From positions 4,363,001 through 4,427,000 of the forward strand of contig NC_083509.1 of NCBI RefSeq assembly GCF_032362555.1: a stretch of 64,000 nucleotides of DNA, written 5' to 3'. Origin of the DNA: Amyelois transitella (lineage: Eukaryota; Arthropoda; Insecta; Lepidoptera; Pyralidae). The translations under genes and the position numbers were made by a program. Shown piece by piece: positions 57,301-64,000 of the stretch (the stretch's first letter is position 1; every line of letters starts with the position of its first letter). The notes beneath the pieces are model-generated. The model did not search any database. It was given only the letters and a program-made list of their open reading frames with translations, and was not told the DNA's origin.

Positions 57301-59548
57301 TTTCTTCCTATTTTTCAGTGACTCTCGAACCAATTTTCTATCTTCGCGATCCGTTGTCACACGTTTTCGGCCTGCTCGTGGTTTCTCGTCGTGGGTACCG
57401 GTCTCGGCAAACCATTTGATGGCAGACTGTACAGCGCAACGCGAACATTTCACCAACTTGGCGATTTCTTTCTGGGATCGCCCTTGTTCGTGTAAAAGTG
57501 CAATTTTCACTCGATTTTCAATAGTAATTTTACTTTTTTTGGGCATTTTAGAATTAATATGATGTCAATTTGTCGCTCAAAAAAAATTACAGCTCGTTTA
57601 CTAGTTGAAGTCTAGAACACAACTGGTCATATAATCACTGATGAGATTACAAAAAACTGAAATCTTTTGTTTTCGGTGACCAGGGTTTTTCATGACCTCA
57701 AAATATGCCACCTACTGTGCCAGGTAACGTTTTATGACCCTGACAATACATTAAAGATAAGTATTAATTCATTGTTTCAATAGTAAACATGGATTGTGTA
57801 TTTTTAAGGGGTGCCTAAAACTTTTGGCCAAGGCTGTATATGTAATTTACATTTGTTGATATAATTTATCTGTTAGTATTTTTCCGGTGTCTGACGGTAC
57901 TTTCGCCCAGCCTACACACTTCTTTACTAATAAAATCGTGTGAAGTTCAACTATTCCGGGATATCTCACGCCTACACGACTCTTGGATTGAGTGTGTGCC
58001 ATTGACTTTAAATCGTGTCTGCGCTGGACTAGTTTGGAGCTTTTTAATTATATTTTCTTAAAATTTGTTATATTTGTCAATTAATGCAAATATTTTTGAA
58101 ATGAATTTATTTCTGTGCAATAAAAATATTACAAAAAAGAGCGTCGGTAGTCGAATCGGTTTAAGGTGCGTGGTTAAAAAGTGTGATGCGCAGAAAGGCA
58201 CAAGTTCAAATCCCACCTCGGCCATGTACTAATGACTCTTTTTAAAGTAATGTTTATTAGTTTGAATACTAACCGATGCTTTTACGGTTAGTGAAAACAT
58301 CGTGAGGAAACCTGCACATTCTGACAACTGGATGTGTAACCATCGATCCAATACGGGTTAGATTCCCCTACAAAGGTCAGGTGGAAGTCGCTTCGTGCAA
58401 AAACCTGACCCACCCAATCCAGGATCCATATTCAAAGCCATACCCCGGGCTCTTCTCCAGAGAGGTGAGGAGGCAACCGGGACTAAAGCCAGGATACTGA
58501 TAACTATTTTAAGATCTGAATTGTTTTAATTTTGATTATTAAATTATTAAATTGTTTTAATTGTTTTAATTATATATATAATATATAATTAAAACAATTC
58601 AATTAATGATATATAATATATCATTAAGCCAAATAGCTGAACGTGGCCATTCAGTCTTTTCAAGACTGTTGGCTCTGTCTACCCCGCAAGGGATATAGAC
58701 GTGATCATATGTATGTATGTATGTATTGTTTTAATTCTGGTAATATTATTTCTGCTCGTGGTACTGTTCAGATGTGTGTACACTGTACAGTACTATAAGT
58801 CTCCAGTCAAATGTGCCAGAGACAAATACATACATATAAAAGATACATCATCATCAGTTTTTGTCTCTGTGGTCGTCCGTCTGCGACAAGAATCCGAGTG
58901 TGTATGTCAGGGTTTTACACGAACCGTCTTGCCTGACCTCCGCAATCTTGCACGGGTAGATATAAATAATAAATAAATTTATGGAAAATAGTCTTATAAA
59001 CAGGATTTGCAAGATTTTCTGTTTCCAGCACTACTTTGTATTGTAGGCCAGTGCAATATGTAGTTCCTATCACGCGGATTAGCGTGCGATCTTGTTCGCA
59101 TTCTAAAATTATTACATTGTCGGTGGAGCGCGGCCGTCACGCCACAATGTCTCCGATACTCAATCAATGCATTAAAACGCGACAAATGTTCTTAACTCCG
59201 ATGCTATTTCTATTTTTGCTATATTTCTTTTGTCTAGTCTGGAAATTGAAAATTGTAATTCAAAGAATCGTTTTATATGAATGTAAAAAAAATATTCAAT
59301 TAAATTTTTGTTTGGTAATACCTAATTATGTATCTACAAACATTGTAAAGTGAATAAAGTCTCTTCTTCTACGTCCCCCTGTCTTAATTGCACCAGGGCT
59401 GTCTACTTTACTGTTAAGGAAGTAATGGGGAATCCACTATTATGGGGGAGCAAACAAGAAATATTTTAAAATAATTGTTTCTTTATTTCAGGAACTATTC
59501 GAACTTGTGCTGCTAGAAGTGTTCCCTGAACTAAAACGCTACACTTGA
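45334..59548 (+). CDS. SNX25: SNX25 / snazarus sorting nexin, 17 exons
   Basis: Exons: 45334-45600, 45797-46104, 46812-46984, 47167-47353, 47554-47806, 48163-48372, 48651-48825, 49248-49408, 49803-49976, 50517-50648, 50932-51072, 51249-51379, 51743-51882, 52577-52727, 52975-53108, 53518-53666, 59492-59548. All phases agree and the sum is 980 codons plus stop. The order is two N-terminal membrane segments, PXA, RGS, coiled coil, PX, Nexin-C. Family-diagnostic strings include [47 protein letters not shown] and [20 protein letters not shown]25 (snz in Drosophila) is an ER-anchored tether and lipid-handling protein, reported at ER-plasma membrane-lipid droplet contacts in fly fat body. The first donor is unusual (GTCAGC), and Met at 45373 is a plausible alternative start (967 residues). 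The last intron is 5.8 kb and hosts a nested antisense gene. Confidence 0.95.
45373..45600 (+). CDS. SNX25: SNX25 exon 1: N-terminal membrane hairpin
   Basis: Two hydrophobic segments follow one another ([19 protein letters not shown] and [20 protein letters not shown]), consistent with a hairpin anchor in the ER as known for this family. The exon ends in a charged helix leading to the PXA domain. Confidence 0.85.
45797..47806 (+). CDS. SNX25: SNX25 exons 2-5: PXA domain
   Basis: About residues 90-396 hold the PX-associated (PXA) domain: a helical block from [20 protein letters not shown] through [18 protein letters not shown] and PDYINQ to YEDFIKLI-like [11 protein letters not shown] and [14 protein letters not shown]. 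The four exons join in phases 2, 1, 2 and 0 with AG/GT sites. Introns contain a LepB SINE and a LepA copy. Confidence 0.9.
46161..46378 (-). repeat. LepB tRNA-derived SINE in SNX25 intron 2
   Basis: Minus strand head TGGCGCAGCAGTAGTGCAC and B box GGTTCGAATCC, body CATGATGAGAAACGAACTTT. Better preserved than the 26200 copy. Confidence 0.88.
46465..46656 (-). repeat. LepA retroposon, head missing
   Basis: Reverse orientation, from ATATCCCTTGCGGGGTTGTC to TTTTACGACATCCATGG; the GGTTCCCGGCACC head is absent. Confidence 0.8.
48163..48825 (+). CDS. SNX25: SNX25 exons 6-7: RGS domain
   Basis: About residues 397-524 form an RGS-like domain ([20 protein letters not shown], then [20 protein letters not shown] and [19 protein letters not shown]). 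Exon 6 is phase 0 at both ends; exon 7 leaves in phase 1. The RGS domains of this subfamily are generally considered degenerate as GTPase activators. Confidence 0.9.
48835..49010 (+). mobile_element. degraded Helitron-like remnant
   Basis: Begins CTAATATTATAAAGGCGAAA and carries GGCAGGCGAAATTGCGAGTA near the end, in the order of a common lepidopteran Helitron family; the ends are eroded. Confidence 0.5.
49061..49132. repeat. perfect ~34-bp inverted repeat with 3-nt loop
   Basis: Left arm starts CCGACTTCTTAGAATGCATA at 49062; the right arm is its exact complement ending GAAGTCGG at 49132, with loop TAC around 49096-49098. Lies in SNX25 intron 7. Confidence 0.92.
49803..49976 (+). CDS. SNX25: SNX25 exon 9: coiled-coil linker
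   Basis: Codes for [20 protein letters not shown] and continues to [20 protein letters not shown], a charged helix typical of the SNX25 linker between RGS and PX. Donor GTAACC. A partial copy lies just downstream in the intron at about 50009-50066. Confidence 0.9.
50009..50066 (+). pseudogene. SNX25: partial duplicate of SNX25 exon 9 in intron 9
   Basis: The segment reads [17 protein letters not shown] against [17 protein letters not shown] in exon 9, 13 of 17 residues identical, in the same frame as exon 9 read through its donor. Several differences are synonymous (CAA/CAG, CGT/CGC). A pyrimidine-rich acceptor-like TTTTTCGTTACTTCTAG precedes it. The frame ends in a stop at 50106-50108 with no donor seen, so it is probably a decayed partial duplication. 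Confidence 0.7.
50170..50475 (-). repeat. LepA retroposon interrupted by another repeat
   Basis: Reverse LepA blocks (ATCCCTTACTGGGTAGACAG, then CTTGAAAAGAATGAAAGGCC and GGGTTGCTAGCACATCGCC) are split by about 120 bp, part of which (50264-50328) matches 3163-3242. Confidence 0.75.
50517..51379 (+). CDS. SNX25: SNX25 exons 10-12: PX domain
   Basis: About residues 637-771: [13 protein letters not shown], then [20 protein letters not shown] and [39 protein letters not shown]. The phosphoinositide-binding PX fold is recognisable, but the canonical basic R(R/K)Y motif is reduced to LLKTLNEFQ, so classical PI3P binding is doubtful. Confidence 0.88.
52046..52180 (-). repeat. LepA retroposon, truncated and diverged
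   Basis: Reverse orientation, CATACATATAGTCACATCTA to GATAGGTTGCTAGCTCATCG; the GTAGACAGAGCC block is partly deleted. Confidence 0.75.
52185..52555. repeat. fragment of a Lepidoptera-type repeat with GC-rich block
   Basis: Starts with ATATGTATATAAAGGAGGAC and GACTGACTGATTGACTTATA, includes a 22-bp nearly perfect inverted repeat (52286-52331), and ends with a CpG-rich tract (GCGTCGCGCGGGCCGTACTA). The composition and motifs resemble a non-coding transposon family of moths; family not certain. Confidence 0.5.
52286..52331. repeat. 22-bp inverted repeat, one mismatch, 2-nt loop
   Basis: GCATGTAGTTTCCTTATGTG plus GT, loop GG, then the complement with one C/A mismatch, ending GAAACTACATGC. Confidence 0.85.
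52577..53666 (+). CDS. SNX25: SNX25 exons 14-16: Nexin-C domain
   Basis: About residues 820-962: [40 protein letters not shown] and [20 protein letters not shown], with conserved helices of the C-terminal nexin domain. Exons join in phases 2, 1 and 0. The last exon (59492-59548) adds [18 protein letters not shown]. Confidence 0.92.
53311..53394 (+). repeat. LepD mini-retroposon (84 bp) with 13-bp target duplication
   Basis: TATGCAGAGATCGTGGCAAG through TCTCTGCCTACCCCTCCGGG to a TATGTATGTATG tail, bracketed by TATAGCCTATATG at 53298-53310 and 53395-53407. Related scraps occur at 36498-36576 and about 50690-50750. Confidence 0.88.
54200..56114 (-). CDS. VAMP7-like paralogue nested antisense in SNX25 intron 16
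   Basis: Exons 56114-55911, 55443-55257, 54863-54805 and 54406-54200 share the VAMP7 intron phases (0, 1, 0); exon 1 is the same length (204 nt). The frame is open for 218 residues with good splice sites (GTAAGT, GTAAGA, GTAAGT). Exon 1 is clearly VAMP7-like ([20 protein letters not shown], then [14 protein letters not shown]). Exon 2 keeps [15 protein letters not shown] but lacks 14 codons found in VAMP7 around PYAMNSEF. Exon 3 lacks 3 codons, so VAMP7 AMRGEKLELLV becomes ILGEKILFV and the zero-layer arginine is gone. Exon 4 has a new C-terminus with a strong hydrophobic anchor ([18 protein letters not shown]) and a second hydrophobic run. It is either a neofunctionalised protein or a young pseudogene that has kept its frame; the intact frame and splice sites favour the former. 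Introns hold LepA and decayed LepB copies. Confidence 0.85.
54482..54750 (-). repeat. LepA retroposon, full length, with 14-bp target duplication
   Basis: Flanked by GCACGATAGTTAAA at 54468-54481 and 54751-54764, the last few bases overlapping the element end. It lies in an intron of the VAMP7-like gene and carries a poly(A)-like expansion near 54610. Confidence 0.88.
54908..55075. repeat. decayed LepB SINE with inverted repeat
   Basis: Follows LepB order (TACACGGAAAAAAATACAGA, GTTCGTTATCCACCATGATC, GAACGAACCCAGGAT) but is heavily diverged. It contains a near-perfect ~21-bp inverted repeat at 54969-55014 with loop CTT. Confidence 0.5.
56281..57838 (-). mobile_element. Tc1-like DNA transposon, decayed
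   Basis: Inverted terminal repeats TACAGCCTTGGCCAAAAGT at both ends, differing at one position just inside, with the TA target duplication at 56281-56282 and 57837-57838. The element is 1,554 bp between the TAs and carries a broken transposase on the minus strand. It sits in SNX25 intron 16, upstream of the VAMP7-like gene. Confidence 0.93.
56512..57546 (-). pseudogene. Tc1-like transposase, broken, with an apparent intron
   Basis: The N-terminal 128-codon frame (57546-57160) has a helix-turn-helix ([20 protein letters not shown]) and an AT-hook-like basic region ([11 protein letters not shown]). The catalytic part follows in other frames: WSDES near 57090, [10 protein letters not shown] near 56690, and NPIEHLWG near 56590 after a frameshift, fitting a DD34E triad. 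A stop and frameshift after PRLSETN and another frameshift after the second Asp inactivate it. Between WSDESNFK and VFGTPGVTF lies a 113-bp sequence with donor GTGAGT and a TTTTCCTCAACCAG acceptor (57070-56958), best read as an intron. Confidence 0.88.
58140..58500 (+). repeat. LepC tRNA-derived SINE
   Basis: The head resembles a tRNA (A-box-like TAGTCGAATCGG, B-box-like AAGTTCAAATCCC). The centre contains ACATCGTGAGGAAACCTGCA, a segment shared by several lepidopteran SINEs, and the 3' half carries GGAAGTCGCTTCGTGCAAAA and CCCGGGCTCTTCTCCAGAG. Confidence 0.8.
58559..58599. repeat. 19-bp perfect AT-rich inverted repeat
   Basis: AATTGTTTTAATTATATAT, loop ATA, then the exact complement. An 11-bp hairpin TTAATGATATA/TAA/TATATCATTAA follows at about 58602-58626. 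Confidence 0.85.
58615..58724 (+). repeat. LepA retroposon, 5'-truncated
   Basis: ATCATTAAGCCAAATAGCTG to GACGTGATCATATGTATGTA with a repeated ATGT tail. Confidence 0.85.
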
Positions 59549-61371
59549 AACTACCAGCCGGTGGGTAAGATGACAATAGATATATACCTAATGTTTGATG
59601 AAGTTTATACTGTACAGGGATTTTATCTGAAAGTAACGGTCGAAAAGTAATTTCCTCCTTATATTTTGATACTCTTATGAGGCATTCCGTTTTATATATT
59701 TAAAAACGCGACTGATGATCTTTTATAATTTTAGAATCTAATATAAAAAAGTCTTTTATAATATTATTTTCTATTTCTGATCTCATTTTAAATGTATGTT
59801 TCGTAGTATGTAGTAGATTAGTCTTTCTAAGTACATTCATAAGTTATGTAAACAGCCGTTGTGATTTGAAGATCTCGAAATGGAAAACAACCTGTACTCC
59901 ATTTCTTTAGGTACTGAGATAAAGGTAAAAATATTGAAATGTCTTTTACACAAATAATACGGTTGTAAAATAAAATATGGTTTATACCAAAAGCATTCTG
60001 ACATCTGTTATATCATTTTGTTTTTATTACCATGGTTGAAAATTCTAAAAAAAAGACGTATCCAGCTCGTTTACCTATATTTCAGCACCTAAAAAACATA
60101 TTATTGATTAATTGCAAGTGTGGTCGGGTGTGTGATCGTTTGTGCCATAACGTAAAGTAGGATGCTTTAGCACAGTTGTTACCTGACATATCTAGCATTT
60201 AGATTATTTGATGTAGACTGCGTTGTTTTCCTTCAATGTGGCCTGAAGTCTTATGAGTAACGCTGTTTCTTCGTAATCCTGTCAAGTTGAATTTAATTTC
60301 GTGTCCCTGGAATTACGTTCAACCGTCGACTTGATCTTATTAATTATTGAATGCGACGGCCTAATATGCACATTTATGTAGGGGCTGGATTTCTTGTCCA
60401 TTATGTGAACTGTTTATTTTACAATTTGTCTTGGTACTGAATATAAATAACCTATAAACTTATACCTGTTGTTGGTGCCACGTACATACTAATTTTTATG
60501 TAGATTTGTACATTTCATTTACCAGTCCTATCAATTTTGTTATGCAGACTGTGCCAAACAATTCACATTATCTATAGCCAAATACTATAAGGTTATTTCT
60601 ACTTGGCATGCTGTACTTCATTAAATGTAACATTCTCTAAAATGGTCTTCTAAAAATAGCCTTAAAATTATAAAAATGAGCCTACTTATAAGTGAAATCT
60701 TTGTTTTAAATTTAAAATCCAGTTAAAAATTAAAAAAACCAATCACACCAACAGTTAATAAAATTAAAAAGCACGCACGATAATCTCTTTAAGCTCTCTC
60801 TACCAAAACTTAGAATTATTGTATAAAACATAACAATTAAGTTTAAACCCCACCGTAATTAATTCTCTAGTCTTTCTTCAGTTATATTCCTCGAATTCTT
60901 TTCAAAAAATATTATTCCGAATTATTATCTATTTTGGAGAATATAATTATTTTTATTTTATAGTAGGTACACTTCTCATGGATATATTTAGAAGTGAGAT
61001 ATAATAAGTAAATCACGGGTATAAAATACTCGTATGTAATTAAAAATATAAAAAAGTAAACTATGTAAATGTCTATACGTAATAAGGCGGATCAGTTTCT
61101 TTTACTCCACTATGTAAAATTAAATAATTTTTAACATATAATCTACTTATAAGCACAAAATTGGGAACTAATAACACTATAAAATATTTTTTTATTTTGT
61201 ACTCTTTTTCTGATGGCTTTACTTGTAAAATCACTAGTTAACTAAAACTTGTTTTAAAAACATCGTACCAGTCTGTTTTGATGCTACCTATCGGATAAGT
61301 GTTATATTTGCTGTTGTTGACTAAGAGTAATTTTATCTATGAATAACTATCTGTATGTTGGAGAAAATAAA
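59549..61371 (+). other. SNX25: SNX25 3'UTR (inferred)
   Basis: Follows the SNX25 stop codon. The first AATAAA is at about 59969-59974. A stronger candidate at 61366-61371 (GAAAATAAAGTATTATTATG) is followed by GT/T-rich DNA. Which site is used cannot be told from sequence. Confidence 0.5.
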
Positions 61372-64000
61372 GTATTATTATGTAAATTACCTTAATGACG
61401 TTTTATTTTTGTTTCCTAAATAATAAGTGATTAATTTAAGTTTATATCATCGAAGAGAACTCGTCGGTAATAATAATGGTAATAATGGTTCCACCCTTAA
61501 TTCTTTGTGGTATTCGTTTTATATATGAGGATGGGGTTTAAATAAAAAGGCTTGTTATTCGAATAATTCTATTTTTAATAATTTTCAGTACAACAGTTTT
61601 AACACCACCCGAAGGAGGCTTCAAAGGTGTAAAAGCTGTTTATTTATTACCTAAATTACTTACGTGTAATTGTAACAAAAGTTATGAAAAAAGGAAATTT
61701 AATTTGGCACACTCAGCATGTTCAAGATTTTTCTTTTTATTTTTATTCAAACAAATATGAAATAATAATATTTTATCCAATAATTACAACATTAAATACG
61801 CGTTGTGCGTTAGGTGTGTGCATATTTGTGCATTTTGCAAGTTAATTCGACTTCGTTACATTGGTATGATTATTAAAATAAAGTTTTAATGCAATAGTTC
61901 ATGTAATATAAATATATATATACGTATAAATTAGCTTTCCATCATTGATAACCCATTCAAAATTTCACAAAGCATCTGGTATCACAGCACTCACATTTTT
62001 AAACTTCACTTTCCTTATAAGCTATTTAACAAAACAATTTACATAAAATATATCCTTAAAACTAAGATGAAACCTCATAGTAATATTCTTTACTAGCAGA
62101 TGACCTTCTTAACCTCTTTGATTCAAAAAAGGAAAATTCGCGTGTTGGGTACTTCTTAAGAAAAATAAACAATTTATTCCTAATAAATTGAATAAAAGAG
62201 GGCAAAAGATGTACATTTAGAGTACTTTATTGGAATAGTCACAATAAATATATATCATTGATCATGTAGTAACTTGCAACTGGGGCGGATTTAGTTTGAC
62301 ACCTTGTCTATTTTTTTCTTCTGCGTAACGATTTTTACACATTACAAAACTAATTTGGACTATTAGGCGCTATTTAAATACCAAAATAATAATTTTAAAT
62401 GCATTCAAAACACTGCATTTGAGTGTTAAATGTTTATTAGTACACTTATATCGTATATGTTATATAATTTATATGTTACAATATTTTAATATACACACGT
62501 GCTGAATTCTTTAGAAGAATAATATAACGGTGGGTGCACGAATCGACTTGATCAATCAATTGATTCGTTACTTGAAAGAACTTGCGTGGCGATTGAGAGA
62601 CACGTTTCGAACAAGTTATTGCGGGATAACGTATAAATAAAATATATTTAATAAAAAATATTGATTGTTGTATATAATTGTATTTTATCAGTTATCCGTT
62701 GCCTCCCGTCCTATACTACCTTAGATTAAAACACCCTGTGAAACTTCATTACGCCCTCTGGTGTTGCAATCCAGAAACCGAGAGTAAATATTGATTAAAT
62801 AATTAATTGTTTTTTTTGTGACAAACGTAGTTATTAACTAAGTATCGGTGTGATATGACGTGTGCATAGTTTTGGAATACAAATGCACAGAGTGCATCGG
62901 TAATAAAAAAAAAATGTCATACTATAACGTATCAAGTTAATATAAATAAACTATTATTTACAATCCAATATTCATACAGATTTGTTTGACAAAAATGTCA
63001 TAAGTAATTAAAACTAACTATTTACATTGATATTTTATTGTCACCATATTTTTCCTGGTGAATTAGTTCTAAGTTAGCGGATTTTTATTCAAACAAAACC
63101 ATAAAGAGATCGTCAGTATTTTGTTTTATGTTTTCGTAAATATTGTGCAATTCTTCAGAAGTCAATGATCTTGGAATATACATAAATTTTGACAAACATT
63201 CCGAAATTCAGTATTCATGCTTGTGATCCCATACCATCTACTCGTCTTTTATACCATACCTACCGAATAAATAAATATATAACAGCCGCCGCCCGTGAGC
63301 CATCGCGAGCGGTAAACGGCTTGTATAAAAATAATAAATGTTATTCCTAGTTTTCTCCATTCACTTAGATATATAAAGTAATAAAATCCATTCATCATGT
63401 ATACTTGATAATTAATTTCTAATTCTTGTTTGTGTACTGCGCTACCACGCCAGGGACGCCCTACTGTTACACAGATGGGTACCGACTTTCATAGTGTGCT
63501 AGCGAAGTAGAATATAACCTACTTTTTATTTCGATAACTTTAATGACAATGACAAAGTGTTTGCTTTGGATGTTATTATATGTAAATAAATAATCAATTT
63601 GACCCAAATACATTTAGTTAATATGCCATTGATGAATTGGAGCAAGCTTTGTTAATCTTCATATAAAATGTTCTTGTTATAATTAACCAACCTGTATATT
63701 TGAATGCCCCTCATAACATCACCATTCTCCAATCATGGTGTAGTCATCAGCATCTAATTTATCTATAACCAATTGCCTATTTCTATAAACTATAACAATA
63801 ATTCAAATATACTGGTAAACATACATGTCTTATTCATAATAAAACACATATTTATCTGACGGAGTAACGACGAATATTACGTTAAAAATTTAAGTTGATC
63901 TGAAATTAATCTTATAGAACTGTCAATAACAGCTTTACTAAGCTAAACTTTTCAACTGAAACCTTGTTTCAAATTTAATCGCAAAATATTTCTTTTAATT
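61372..64000. other. AT-rich intergenic stretch, no gene seen
   Basis: No exon with paired splice sites and no clear repeat. A 32-residue minus-strand frame at 63183-63085 (MYIPRSLTSEELHNIYENIK and onward) looks protein-like but has no acceptor and may be chance. Confidence 0.45.

Noticed and set aside
1-64000. CRISPR arrays, operons, bacterial promoters or terminators
   Set aside because: The sequence is eukaryotic with spliced genes; direct repeats seen are retroposons or tandem-like repeats, not regularly spaced arrays.

Overview
This window is eukaryotic nuclear DNA from a moth or butterfly. The evidence is small exons bounded by GT/AG splice sites, a very AT-rich background, Helitrons of the kind common in Lepidoptera (3' ends reading CTAG after a segment containing GACGAAGTCGCGGGC), and a dense population of short retroposons ending in (ATGT)n. 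The repeats look noctuid-like, but I cannot name a species. The repeat names LepA to LepD are mine and only label families seen here.

Layout. Positions 1-35,500 are mostly intron and intergenic DNA around an unrecognised minus-strand gene. Its candidate exons are at 31263-31040 (acidic N-terminus starting MDDSSPDLS), 4619-4365 and 3426-3277 (both Ser/Pro-rich), and all three end in phase 2. Its 26-kb intron is filled with repeats, including a nested composite transposon. Positions 35,543-40,830 hold a four-exon VAMP7 (longin R-SNARE) gene on the minus strand, with a second, inverted copy of the composite transposon in one intron. Positions 42,501-43,922 hold intronless PYROXD1 on the minus strand. 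Head to head with it, 45,334-59,548 holds a 17-exon SNX25/snazarus gene on the plus strand: two membrane segments, PXA, RGS, PX and Nexin-C, about 980 residues. The ~1.4-kb spacer between these two genes has two TATCGATA motifs and an unusual cluster of TAACGTTA-like motifs. From 59,549 to the end I see the SNX25 3'UTR and then no recognisable gene.

The most interesting gene is nested antisense in the last SNX25 intron (56114-54200). It is a diverged VAMP7 paralogue with the same four-exon, phase 0/1/0 structure and an open frame of 218 codons. It has lost 14 codons of the longin domain and 3 codons of the SNARE motif, and the latter loss removes the central (zero-layer) arginine. A decayed Tc1-like transposon with an apparent intron in its transposase lies beside it.

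The second highlight is a ~1.45-kb composite element present twice (11045-12525 and, inverted, 38550-39991). A hAT-like shell with 8-bp target duplications holds a Helitron, which holds a LepA retroposon piece and a tRNA-like sequence. The two copies have different perfect target duplications, so the package transposed as one unit.

The genes suggest a membrane-trafficking neighbourhood (VAMP7, VAMP7-like, SNX25) plus a redox enzyme. I see no sign that they are co-regulated beyond the shared PYROXD1/SNX25 spacer. All coordinates were read by eye and may be off by one base at some splice sites.
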